Shown here: positions 10,236 through 20,159 of the stretch, one piece after another
How positions within the stretch are numbered: the first letter of the stretch is position 1
Layout of the letters: the number at the start of each line of letters is the position of its first letter
Notes under the pieces: generated by a model
Seen by the model: only the letters and a program-made list of their open reading frames with translations
What the model was told of the DNA's origin: nothing
The model's database searches: none
Made by a program: the position numbers and the translations under genes
From: Chrysomallon squamiferum
Taxonomy: Eukaryota > Mollusca > Gastropoda > Neomphalida > Peltospiridae
Length of the DNA stretch: 52,500 bases
Assembly (NCBI GenBank): GCA_012295275.1
Contig: CM022676.1
Coordinates: 5,827,219-5,879,718, forward strand
Reading direction: 5' to 3'

Positions 10236-10650
10236 AAGTGTGTTGATGATAACACATTAAGTGTGTTGATGAAAACTTCTTAAACGCGTTGATGGTAACT
10301 TAGTGTGTTGATGGTGTTAAGTGTGTTTGTTGATATCTTTGAATATGTTGATGAAAGATTCTTAAACGCGTTGATGGTAACTTAGTGTGTTGATGGTGTT
10401 AAGTGTGTTTGTTGATATATTTGAATATGTTGATGGTAGATTATTGTGTTGATGATGTTAAGTGTGTTTGTTGATATCTTTGAATGTGTTGATGGTAGAT
10501 TATTGTGTTGATGATGTAAAGTGTGTTTGTTGATATCTTTGAATATGTTGATGGTAGAATATTGTGTTGATGATGTTAAGTGTGTGTGTTGATAAATTCA
10601 AATGTCCTGATGGCTACCTTGTAAATGTGTTGATGATAATGTTGATGGCT
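10236..10650. repeat. 59-bp minisatellite built on TGTTGATG
   Basis: The anchor TGATATCTTTGAATATG recurs at 10331, 10413, 10472, 10531 and (diverged) 10590: one 82-bp step and then three exact 59-bp steps. Within units, GTGTTGATG sub-repeats show an older, shorter period. The 82-bp form carries an extra TTAAACGCGTTGATGG segment, seen twice. Confidence 0.92.
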
Positions 10651-10711
10651 TTAAATGCATCAATTATTGTATATGGATGACAGTTCTAAGCATGCAGAGA
10701 AAACCTTAATT

Positions 10712-10716
<5 letters not shown>

Positions 10717-10769
<53 letters not shown>
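10717..10769. repeat. (GA)n microsatellite
   Basis: Pure GA run of 53 bp followed by purine-rich sequence to about 10850. Confidence 0.95.
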
Positions 10770-10775
<6 letters not shown>

Positions 10776-11400
10776 GCTAACAGACAAATATGAGAGAGAA
10801 AAAAACAATAACAGAAAGAAACAAGAAAATGATGGAGAGAAAAAAAGGCATAAAGACACCAAATCGTGTCAAAGTCTGTTCACTTTGCTCAGAGAACAAA
10901 GAAAAGATTTCCATAATATCCCGATCCAAACAGTGCTCCTAAGGCGAAAAATTAACAAAACAAAAAAAAAAAATGTTCTGATGTCAGAAACAGCACTCAA
11001 GGGCTTTTCGTTAAATTCCAGCAGAATAAAGTTCCAAGCAACATCTTTCAACCCAAACTAATTACAGAGATTAATTAACACGGGACACGGAAAGACTGAA
11101 ATATGGAAACATAATTGCACGAACGAACGAAATCGACTTATCTGTTTCGACCAACAGGCAACGATTCAAACTGGACGAATCGCAGAGCTTAGGTCACACA
11201 GATTGTGATTCTTCTGCTGCCAAAGATCAAAAGAAATCTCTCTCTCCAAGGGTCACAGTGACCCTGCCACTAGTGTTAACAGTTGGGACAGCAGTGGGGG
11301 GTGACAGAGTGTAAAGAAATTGCTTGTGTCTGCGTTAATTAATAATTAATGTGCTCATTTGTCAGTTGTCGGCTGATGCCCAGTGATGAATATAATATTT
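10770..11400. other. Unique DNA, candidate regulatory island at 11060-11400
   Basis: The stretch 11060-11400 is complex. It contains GAACGAACGAA (about 11122), AAAGATCAAAAG (TCF/LEF-like, about 11221) and a nuclear-receptor-type palindrome (11250-11264). The 60-codon minus-strand frame at 10869-11051 has no recognisable domain. Confidence 0.3.
11250..11264. promoter_or_regulatory. IR3 nuclear-receptor-type palindrome
   Basis: GGGTCA CAG TGACCC is a perfect inverted repeat with 3-base spacing, the layout of estrogen-receptor-type elements (AGGTCA NNN TGACCT) with one change per half-site. Flanking A and T extend the symmetry to 17 bp (11249-11265). Confidence 0.35.
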
Positions 11401-11880
11401 TAGAAAAACTGGGTTTTATTTTTGAAAATGTCTTAATGAGTTGAATTAGCTGTTTTGATGGTTTCTTCGTTTGAAGGAGGATTCATTAATATTTGTAGTT
11501 CAGTGTTTTGAAGTTTCAATCATTTGTAATGTCTTCTTCAGTAATTTATTGTCGTTTTTGTCGTTTGATATTTTGTTTTAAAATAATTTTTGTAAATTCT
11601 TCATTTCAGGATAAACGTATTGTAATTCCTTCCTTTGTTTGGTAATTTATTATTATTTTATTGTTTAATATTTTTGCAATTAATGTTAGATAAATTCTTC
11701 TTAAGAATATTTGTAATTTTGATATTTTAATATTGGGTTGTGTAATGTGTTTAATTAAAAACTTTCATTTGATTTTTCATGACTTCAGTTTAATAATAAT
11801 AATAATAATGATGATAATAATAATAATAATAATAATAACAAAAATTTTAAATCCAAGCCAAAATCTTAATAAAAATATTA
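11401..11880. other. AT-rich DNA with an AAT run
   Basis: AT-rich unique sequence; ATA/AAT/GAT repeats at about 11792-11840. Degenerate ATTTGTAATTTCTTC-like phrases recur between 11490 and 11720, possibly an old tandem array. No gene seen. Confidence 0.5.
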
Positions 11881-12480
11881 GATATGGTGTCTTTAAGAAA
11901 GTTATTTCAGATATGAACATTTGATGAAATTTAAAAATTTAAATAAAAAAATTTAACGTTTATTGATACAAAATATATTAAAGTTTATGCCTTTAATGAA
12001 AATATCCTAAAGATGATGCCTTTACTACTACTACAATTACTACTACTACTACTACAACTTCTACTCTTCTACTACTAATAATAATACATATTTATACTAC
12101 CACAGACATACACACACACATTTTAGTCTTGCTAAATATAATAATAATATTTCAGATAAAATACCTTTAATTAACAAAAAAATAAAATAAAATAAAAAAT
12201 ATACAGATCTAATGCCTTTAATAAGACTATTTCTGAAATGATGGCTTTAACAAATAACATTTCAGATAAAATACCTTTAATTAAAAAAAAAAAAACACCC
12301 ATAAAACAAAAATGTACAGCTATAATGCCTTTAATAAGAATATTTCAGATAAAATACCTTTAATTTAAAAACAACCATAAAATAAAAAAAATGTACAGAG
12401 GTAACGCCTTTAATAAGAATATTTCAGAAGTGATGCCTTTAACAAATAACATTTCAGATTTCATTTTCGTCTGTCACAAG
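11880..12480. repeat. Decayed tandem array built on ATTTCAGATAAAATACCTTT
   Basis: The ATTTCAGATAAAATACCTTT block begins at 12149, 12259 and 12342, with partial copies at 12421 and 12451. The alternating block AATGCCTTTAATAAGAATAT appears near 12211, 12323 and 12404. Spacing is about 80-110 bp. A CTA trinucleotide run (12025-12075) and A-rich inserts interrupt it. Confidence 0.8.
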
Positions 12481-12533
12481 TCCTCAATAAAAACATTTCT
12501 GACTCTGTCCCTTTAATAACAACATCCCAATCC

Positions 12534-12612
12534 TAATCCTAATCCTAATGATGATTCAATGGCTCTGTCAGAGGAGGGGGATTGCTTTAATCCTGTTAAT
12601 CCTTCTCTATTA
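12534..12612. promoter_or_regulatory. Cluster of four TAATCC homeodomain cores
   Basis: TAATCC occurs at 12534, 12540, 12598 and 12607. TAATCC is the preferred core of K50 homeodomains such as Otx, Pitx and Goosecoid. The first two lie in a CCTAAT short tandem repeat, so part of the clustering may be a microsatellite effect. Confidence 0.3.
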
Positions 12613-12638
12613 GTTTTTCATAGAGAAGCTTCTTCCAA
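12612..12638. repeat. Perfect 9-bp hairpin
   Basis: CTTCTCTAT (12612-12620) and ATAGAGAAG (12630-12638) flank a 9-base T-rich loop. It sits directly after the TAATCC cluster. Confidence 0.75.
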
Positions 12639-13060
12639 CCTGTCTCAGGTCATTCGGAAACTGCAGGCTTTACTGTGATCTTTATTAATCATTGTTCATT
12701 AGAGAGCAAAAGTGTTATTTCCCAATCCGACAATTGATAGGTAAACATAAACCCTTTTTTATACAATAAAATATTTTATGTATTATTGTAATTAGAAATA
12801 CTAATTTTCCGTTCCAACTGTTTCTCAGTGAACGAAATGTTTGTTCGTCTGTGTCGTTTAGAAAGAAAATAGATAACATGAGTCTTGTTTCCCATTCTAA
12901 CCTTGGCTCTGTCTACTGAATTTTGTTAATAATCGCCATTCAGATACAAAACCTTTGTTAATAATTATAATTTAAAAACTGAAATGCTAAATTTTGAATC
13001 CTATATCTAATTCAAACTGGTATTCAGTCTACTAATTAATTTATTATTTGTTACTGTCAT
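12639..13060. other. Unique AT-rich DNA
   Basis: Complex sequence to about 12720, then AT-rich without notable repeats. No gene seen. Confidence 0.5.
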
Positions 13061-13107
13061 TTAGATGCACACATATGCCCTAATACATACATATATACCT
13101 ACACATA

Positions 13108-13161
<54 letters not shown>

Positions 13162-13536
13162 CCCTAATACATACATATATATGTACATAGATACACACAC
13201 ACACACATACATAAACACAGACACAATCATATACACATACAAACATACATACACACATACACAAACATACACACCCACCCACCCACACATATACAGATAC
13301 ATATATACACACATACATACATATACATACATACATACATACACACATACACACATACATACATATACATACATACATACATACATACATACATACATAC
13401 ATACATACATACACACACACATACATACATAACACACATACATACATACATATAATACATACACACACACATACTTACATACATACATACACACATATAT
13501 ACATAAATACATACATATGCATACATACACATACAT

Positions 13537-13573
<37 letters not shown>

Positions 13574-13615
13574 TACATACACACATACACACACACATAT
13601 ATATGTGTGTCACAA
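13061..13615. repeat. (CA)n and (CATA)n tract with a 91-bp duplicated unit
   Basis: CA at about 13107-13158, then TACA/CATA repeats to about 13530 and CA again to 13580. ATGCCCTAATACATACATAT occurs at 13075 and again near 13159, so the CA run plus its left flank was duplicated as a unit. Long Cys/Tyr/Val and Thr/His frames are artefacts. Confidence 0.92.
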
Positions 13616-13928
13616 GAACACATACATATTTTATCGCACAGTGCACCAAAGAGACTACTTCGTGTACCTTCACCATCCACCCCGTACATTATTAACAAGA
13701 GATTACAGCCTGATGAAAATTTAAACTGGGAAATAAGCCACAGGATTAGAATGTCAGCTTTTAACAATGCACGCACTTAGTCCGGTTCCAGAAGGTGGCA
13801 GCACTCGAATTTACCTGGATTATAAAATAAATAGTTTATTGGAATGTTAAAATGTGTCTGGTGGAGCATGCTGCGGTTATATGATAAATGAAATAATGAG
13901 AATATCAAAGGTTAATAATAAAGTGGGG

Positions 13929-13929
<1 letters not shown>
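13616..13929. other. Complex unique island
   Basis: Non-repetitive sequence from 13620 to about 13880. It contains no recognisable domain or RNA in any frame or strand that I can support. Confidence 0.4.

Positions 13930-13965
<36 letters not shown>
13930..13965. repeat. Poly(T)36
   Basis: Uninterrupted T run. Confidence 0.95.
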
Positions 13966-13966
<1 letters not shown>

Positions 13967-13984
13967 TTTTCTTTCCCTATGGTG

Positions 13985-14007
13985 GTCTTCATCAAAGTAT
14001 TGGTGAA

Positions 14008-14061
<54 letters not shown>

Positions 14062-14127
14062 GAGATGGATGTTGGGCTGTTTTGGTTTTCCATGCTTGGT
14101 GCTAAACATCAAAAGATATTGGTGAAT

Positions 14128-14179
<52 letters not shown>

Positions 14180-14180
14180 G
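13985..14180. repeat. Duplicated unit containing its own (TA)n
   Basis: CATCAAAGTATTGGTGAAT at 13991 precedes a TA run (14012-14056). CATCAAAAGATATTGGTGAAT at 14107 precedes a second TA run (about 14133-14179, with one interruption). A unit of about 117 bp was duplicated and each copy carries its own TA run. Confidence 0.85.
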
Positions 14181-14670
14181 TCTGTGTTTTGTAAGATGTT
14201 AGTTGTGATTGATATGGAGTGAGTGCAAAAGATTCCTTGCTGTGTGTTGGTTAAGATGTCAGTTGCTGTTAATTGATATGGTTAAGTATGAAAAAGATTC
14301 CTTGCTGTGTTTTGGTTATGATGTCAGTTGCTGTTAATTGATATGGTTAAGTATGAAAAAGATTCCTTGCTGCATGTTGGTTAAGATATTAGTTGCTGTT
14401 AAAGCAGATATTCATGTGGTCAAGTATGAAAAAGATTCCTTGCTGTGTTTTGGTTAAGATATTAATTGCTGTTAAAGCAGATATTCATATGGTTAAGTAT
14501 ATAAAAGAATCCTTGTTGTGTTTTGATATTGGGTAGATTAAAATGTTACTTGCTGTTACAGCTTTTATTCATGTGGTTAAATATGAAAAAGATTTCTTGC
14601 TGCATTTTGGTGTTGGTTAAAATATTAGTCTACAGTACAGCTAAATTATTGCACATATATTCATGGAAAA
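14181..14670. repeat. 65-83-bp minisatellite
   Basis: The anchor TTCCTTGCTGTGTTTTGGTT recurs at 14233, 14298, 14363, 14436, about 14509 (diverged) and 14593. The first copies have a 65-bp step with a TTAATTGATATGG segment; later copies have 73-83-bp steps with an AAAGCAGATATTCATGTGG segment. Two subfamilies are therefore ordered along the array. Confidence 0.92.
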
Positions 14671-14910
14671 GAGACCTTGCATATTTTTTATCAATAATTT
14701 CTGTTTTGTGAACAGTTTCACTGTATTAAGAAAAATCTATAAATTGTGAATAATTTCTTGACTTCATGAATAATCTGTACTGCAGATAATTCATTTATAT
14801 TATTAAAATTTATAATATTATTAACTAGATAACCTTTTAGATTATAAATAATCTCTCTTTGTTGTGACCATTTTATTTATGTTCTATAAAATCTACATTT
14901 ATTTTTGAAT
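14671..14910. other. AT-rich DNA
   Basis: ATAAT-rich sequence with weak similarity between short segments; no gene seen. Confidence 0.5.
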
Positions 14911-15034
<124 letters not shown>

Positions 15035-15575
15035 AAAACTGAATATATTCTTCAAGGTTGTTTGAGTATATTCTGAATAGTTCCTGAAAGTTACAAATGA
15101 CAACAAATACACACTATAAACATACAATAGACACCAAAACAAACACCTTTCGAATCATAACCGTGTTATATACATCACAAACATTTGCTTGCATCTACGT
15201 TCTGAATAATAACTGTACAATGAGAAAACCAACCACGTCGTCACTTCATTGGCTCAACTTCGCCGTCTGCGGAATAAATGCCTACATCGTTTACATCGAC
15301 GGGTTTTATTGCTTCTAACGTGGGCACTTTATATCAATTGATGTCAATAGACAAGTGATAACGTTGTGTGTGCAAAACATACATTTGTGTGACTGTTTGA
15401 ATACTGACAGACGACATAATTTGATTTACTTTGCCCACGGAATTTCGAGTAATAAGATAAGATTTTTTTTTGTTTTTTTAACTGTCGTTGTTGTCAGGTC
15501 TTTATGCAATTAGCTACAGAAGTAAATCTTTGTACGTCTGTTTGCGTTAGCGGTAGATGTGCGAGTGGGTTGTAG
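15035..15575. other. Complex unique DNA
   Basis: Non-repetitive sequence. The 73-codon plus-strand frame at 15097-15318 has ordinary composition but no domain I recognise and no visible splice or promoter context, so it is not called as a gene. Confidence 0.4.
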
Positions 15576-15810
15576 TGGTAGTAGTTCAGTGGTTTAGTGT
15601 GTTCAGATGTTTTGAGAGGTGTGGAGGGTTATTGGGATCGAATCTTGTCAGAGACATGATTGTGGTTTAGTGGTTAGAGTGTTTGGGCCAGATGTGAAAG
15701 ATTTTGGGATCGGTTCTTGACAGAAGGTTAGTGGTGAAGATTGTAAAAACAGAGTTACGAGATTATGACTGATGTGTAATAGGTTGTGGGATCAGAACTC
15801 TTCAGAGGTG
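15576..15810 (+). repeat. Three tandem tRNA-like (SINE-head-like) units, decayed
   Basis: The unit at 15661-15723 starts TGTGGTTTAGTGGTTAGAGT, close to the tRNA D-arm/A-box pattern. About 30 bases on it has GGGATCGGTTC, resembling a degraded B-box. A similar unit lies just upstream (about 15584-15652: TTCAGTGGTTTAGTG, then GGGATCGAATC) and a weaker one downstream (about 15728-15806). No poly(A) tail or intact cloverleaf is present, so these are fossils of a tRNA-derived SINE or a tRNA-derived tandem repeat. Confidence 0.5.
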
Positions 15811-16420
15811 ACTTTGGAAAATTCCAGTTCGAACCAGTGTTTCATGACTGGTTTATCAAAGATTATGGTATGTGCTGTTATGTGTATAGAAAGGTATGTA
15901 GATTGAAAGTATAGGTTTTAATTTGATTTAAAGATGTGTTCATAAATTTTAGGATTGGTTAGAAAGAAAGTGTATTTAAACAAATATTTGGTGAAAACAA
16001 AATTTAAGAAAAAATATATACATTTTACTGTAGGTATATTTTGTTACTAACACACTTTATTTCATACTTTGTGCTATGAATGAATAAAAAGGAATTTGTA
16101 AATTTTTTTTTTTAAATAAACAGTAACCTAGAAGAATAAATAGCAGAGCTAATAAATAAATAATATAAAATGAATTAAGTTGATGAAAAAAAGTATAGAA
16201 TTAAAAAATAAATAAATGCTGCAAAGTTTAAACAAGTAAAGAAAGAAATGAACAACAAAAAAAAAAAAAAAAAAAAAAATAATAATTTCGATTGAAAACA
16301 AAATTTAAAATAAATAAATAAATAAAATCAATCAATAAATAAATCAATAAATAAAATAAAAATTAATAAATAAATCAATAAATAAATAAAATAAAAACAA
16401 AAAACACTTCATCCCATCAG
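15811..16420. other. AT-rich DNA with AAAT runs
   Basis: AATA/AAAT repeats at 16150-16165 and 16307-16400 and an A run near 16258-16279. No gene seen. Confidence 0.6.
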
Positions 16421-16760
16421 ACTACATCATCCCTGAAGTCACAGACAAAATTGCCACTTTTGACATTGGCTATGGCAGCGTTTTCTCCATGTCACAATCG
16501 CCAATACATCAGCTACAACAACATCATCATTACTCAGAATATCTCTCTGCATCTCTCAACCGATCCATTTCCACTCCAAGTGGCCCACGAAGCAGTCAGA
16601 CGAACTGGTCAGTCGAAATTGTTACACTGTCTAATTAATAATCAATGGCCAAGTCATCGTGAGAATTATCTGCCCATTCGGAACTCTCTAATGTCTTCCG
16701 TGTTGTACTGTGTGACTGGGTGTGTCTGTGCTCAATGCTAATGCTGACTGAAGCAGGATT
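16421..16760. other. Complex unique island
   Basis: Non-repetitive sequence with near-balanced composition. A 96-codon plus-strand frame (16451-16741) spans it but has no recognisable domain. Words such as TAATTAATAATCAATGG (near 16631) are homeodomain-site-like. It could be an exon or a conserved noncoding element; I cannot decide. Confidence 0.3.
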
Positions 16761-17040
16761 GTTGGGAGAGAAAAAAAAAAAAAAACATTTTTCATTGGCT
16801 TGTTTTATCATCACAGTTTTTTGTGTCTGCATGTGTTGTAAAGACCTAGTCAGACATCTTGGATTTTTATTTTTTTTTTTTTTTTATATATATAAAAATA
16901 GATCTGTTTTATTGGTGATGATGTTGTGATGACAGTGTCGTAGAAATATGATGAATGTATTTTTATGTTTTTGAAGAATAATGAATTGGAAATATTATGC
17001 TTGTCATGATTAATTGTTGTTTTGTTGATGTTGTAATGTG
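16761..17040. other. A and T runs, unique DNA
   Basis: A run (16772-16785) and T run (about 16868-16885), then ATG/TTG-rich sequence. No gene seen. Confidence 0.5.
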
Positions 17041-17510
17041 CTGCTTCTGCTGCTGGTATTACTACTACTACTACTACTACAATTACAACAACTACAGCGA
17101 CTATTTCTGCTTTTACTAATATTACTACAACACTCACTACTATAACTACTATTATAACTACTGTTACTTTTATTACTTTTACTAATTAATACTAACAATA
17201 CAACAACTATTACTACTATTAGTACCACCATCACTACTAATACTACTACTGTTAGATTTTGTGACTTTTACCAGTACTAATATTACTAAAATTACTGCCT
17301 TAACAACAACTATTACTACTATTATTACAACTTCTACTAGTATAACTACTACCAGTACAATTATGACTATTACTACTGCTGCTGCCACTACTTTTTCTAC
17401 TACCAATACTATTTTCTTTACTACTACTATGACTTATATTACTAGTACTACTACCAAGTCCACTAATTATATTACTAAATCAACACTTAATAACAAGCTG
17501 TTATTACTAT
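17041..17510. repeat. ACT/ATT trinucleotide tract, about 470 bp
   Basis: Interrupted ACT, ATT, AAC and GCT triplets remain largely in phase for hundreds of bases. Thr-, Ser- and Val-rich frames on both strands come from this. Confidence 0.9.
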
Positions 17511-17799
17511 AAACACAGTTAAAAATAAACAAAAAAAATCAGATATAAAATATACGAAATGAAACTATTAACTGCTATTTAACACTCTGAAAATTCTCCT
17601 ACTTATACTGAAACTATGTGAAAGGGAGAAGAATCAGGGAAAAAAAAGAAAAAAAAATAACTACTAAAATTTAAAATATATTTAATCCTGAATGAGACTA
17701 AACTTGTTTCCTCGACATCCAAAACATTCGAGGAATCCATCTGATGGTTTCTAGATAGCGAAATTGCCGGGTTAGTAAAGGTTTTCCTTCCCAATATAC
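17511..17799. other. Unique DNA
   Basis: AT-rich then more complex sequence (17690-17800). The 114-codon minus-strand frame at 17603-17947 runs into the next tandem array and is not a gene. Confidence 0.5.
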
Positions 17800-18020
17800 T
17801 GCCAAACAAGATAAGTTGTTTCACAAATAGCGTTTTCACTACAACAAGACAATTTGTGCAGAAGGTAGTTTTCTGAAGAAATAAGATAATTTGTTTAGAT
17901 AATAGTATTTTGAAGAAATGGGGTAATTTGTTTAGGCAAAATAGCATTGTAATAAACTGAGATCATTTGTTTAGAAAATAGTTTTTTTTTTTTTTTTTTT
18001 TTGAGGAAATAAGATAAATG
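17800..18020. repeat. About 38-bp minisatellite
   Basis: The anchor AATTTGT followed by TAG recurs at 17851, 17888, 17925 and 17964 with a first copy near 17812. Units read roughly GAAGAAATAAGATAATTTGT. A T run (about 17982-18002) has expanded inside one unit. Confidence 0.85.
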
Positions 18021-18162
18021 AGAGAGAGAGAACAAGAGAAAGAATGAATTAAAGTGTATATGTGTGTGATTTTTCTTGTCTTTGTTATTTTCTTTTTTTT
18101 ATATTTTCTTTTTAACTGTTTCATGAACTAAAAAGTGAGAAAAATAAAGAGACGACAGAGAT

Positions 18163-18216
<54 letters not shown>

Positions 18217-18361
18217 TTTTTTTTTTTCTTTTTTTTACAGTTTCATGATCTGAAAAAGGTCAGAACAAGAATAAACGATTGAGAGAAGAAAGAGAAAGAC
18301 ATTACATGATACTTTGTTTCATAAACAAATTTATCCAATTTGGAACAGGAAAAACAAACAC

Positions 18362-18397
<36 letters not shown>

Positions 18398-18489
18398 ACC
18401 AAAAAAAACATTCCACGACACAATCAAATTAGGTCATCACCATGGAAATAACAATTTAAAGATTTTTTTTTTAATTTTTTTTTTTTCTG
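18021..18489. repeat. (GA)n and poly(A) runs in AT-rich DNA
   Basis: GA run at 18166-18215 and A34 at 18363-18396. TTTTTTTACAGTTTCATGA-like phrases near 18104 and 18230 flank the GA run, suggesting another small duplication. Confidence 0.8.
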
Positions 18490-18800
18490 GCCACAGAAAT
18501 TGGAACAGTAACAAGATTTCATCGCGCTCTCAAGCACACTTGTCGTGGCATGCCAGACAAAACAATGCAACGAACGATCAATGTCACACCAGGCCATCAT
18601 TAAACTGACGCAGCGCCCCCTGGGTGAAAAATAACGTCGGCAGTACTTTCTGCAAGCGTTTGCCTTGGTAAACAGCGTATAAAACACGATATTTGCTTTA
18701 TGCTCACAAACATTCAATACGGTGATAGGCTACCCTGTGGCATATCTCCATTATTTAACTCCTAGATGTGTGTTCGGGGAAAAAGGCTCAAGCAGTTTTC
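18490..18800. other. Complex unique island with a CTCF-like site
   Basis: About 300 bp of non-repetitive sequence with clearly higher GC than its neighbours. A 97-codon minus-strand frame (18424-18717) crosses it; its end is encoded by a poly-Lys tract and it has no recognisable domain. The CTCF-like motif at 18611 makes a regulatory or insulator role more attractive than a coding one. Confidence 0.35.
18611..18626 (-). promoter_or_regulatory. CTCF-like binding motif
   Basis: The minus strand reads CACCCAGGGGGCGCTG, matching the classic CTCF core form CCACCAGGGGGCGCTG at 14 of 16 positions, including the whole AGGGGGCGCTG core. CTCF and this core are shared across many bilaterian groups. In such an AT-rich window the match is unlikely to be random, but occupancy is unknown. 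Confidence 0.45.
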
Positions 18801-18991
18801 TATTTTTCAAATCGAAATGTTGTGCTCTTGAGGGGAGGGTTGGGGGGTCTTTTTTCTTAAGTAGCAGTGGGTAGGAATAATGAGGGCAGTGGATTAGGGG
18901 GTGGGGTGCAGGTTTTGGAAAACATTGACTGAGGGAGGTTTGAGAGAAAGAAATAAAATAAAATATTGGGGATTGGTTTGAATAGCAGGGT

Positions 18992-19041
<50 letters not shown>

Positions 19042-19220
19042 TTGGGGATTTGAGTGATAGAGAGTAGAGCAGTATTTTTGGAATAGTGGTTGGAATAGGC
19101 AGGGTTAAAGGATCATTACTAACCGATGAGACTTTTAGTCCATAAAAGATTAATTGATGCTAATCCACATATAAAAGTAGTCTATTGGTTGGTTTCATTT
19201 TTCATCAGAATGGTCTTTAA
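18801..19220. repeat. G-rich DNA and (GTA)n
   Basis: G-rich sequence (18830-18960) followed by a TAG/GTA triplet run (18992-19040). The phrase TATTGGGGATT occurs on each side of the run (18964 and 19040), so it may lie in a short duplication. It ends in unique DNA. Confidence 0.85.
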
Positions 19221-19223
19221 TCA

Positions 19224-19225
<2 letters not shown>

Positions 19226-19297
<72 letters not shown>

Positions 19298-19525
19298 TCT
19301 GCTGTGTTCTCTCTCTTTTGTTCATAGATACATATATACATGTGTTATAAATTTTTGTTCATAAACACACATATATACATGTACATATAAATATATTACA
19401 TATACACACATACACACCAACACATATACTCACAGACACACACACAGATATACAAATGAGCACACACTTACATAGAAGTAGACTGACACACTCACACACA
19501 CACACACACACACACACTGCCATAT
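19226..19525. repeat. (CT)n then CA-rich tract
   Basis: CT run 19226-19300 with GTCT and GCTG interruptions. A short duplication follows: TTTTGTTCATAGATACATATATACATGTG-type sequence near 19317 recurs near 19353. Then CA-rich sequence to 19517. Confidence 0.9.
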
Positions 19526-20159
19526 AGACTGAAACTATATTAAGTGTCACATAAAATGTTGTTACAGTATAAAGTGTTTGTTTTATAAAGAAGTCTAACA
19601 CACCACATTGATCTTAGCTAACAGATTTTTTCTTCTGTGTGTTAACACGTTACAATAACTTGTCCATTGAAAGCGCAGAGGTCTCTGCTATTGTTGTGTA
19701 CATTAGGTAAAAAAAATAAAAAAATAAAGTAAAAAATTAAAAATGTATGAAAGAAGAAAAACAGGTAAACAGATTAAAGAAAATGGACAGATAAATGTAT
19801 CAATTGATTTATATATTGGTCATTTTATAATGAGTGAATTTGAAATGAATGGATAGATGGATGAATGTAGGAATGAGTGAATAAATGAATGAATGAATGA
19901 ATGAATGAATGAATGATTTATTTTTTATCACTTTTTATTTGAATAGTTTTTAGCTATTAATCTAGGTGGGTTTTTTTTTCTTTCTTACTGTTTGGTAATG
20001 GTGATATGAGAAAATACAGTTTTAGTTTTTGTATCTTTAAAATCTTGACTGTGTAGATACTGCATTCTAAATGTAAAACTCTTAACTGTGGTAAAACTAG
20101 AAAAATTACCAGACTGGGGAAAATTTGAAAGTTTACTTCAGAGATACAATACAATATTC
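19526..20159. other. AT-rich unique DNA with (AATG)n
   Basis: AATG repeats at about 19885-19913 and A-rich patches; no gene seen. The last 100 bp may be degraded units of the next array. Confidence 0.5.

Noticed and set aside
10236-10650. Evenly spaced repeats considered as a CRISPR array
   Set aside because: The 59-bp units are similar along their whole length with no variable spacers, and the DNA is animal-like.
12531-12549. CCTAAT repeats considered as interstitial telomere sequence
   Set aside because: Only about three units, and the motif CCTAAT is not the animal telomere complement CCCTAA.
13099-13776. 225-codon minus-strand open frame, among the longest in the window
   Set aside because: Nearly all of it is CATA/CA repeat read as Cys-Val-Tyr-Met; no real protein texture.
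16451-16741. 96-codon plus-strand frame in a complex block
   Set aside because: No domain, no splice context, and length within chance for the local composition. Left as a unique island.
17603-17947. 114-codon minus-strand frame with ordinary-looking residues
   Set aside because: Half of it lies on the 38-bp tandem array and the rest has no recognisable domain.
18424-18717. 97-codon minus-strand frame with many Cys
   Set aside because: Its end is encoded by a T/A homopolymer tract, Cys spacing fits no finger or knottin pattern I know, and the region has a better regulatory reading.
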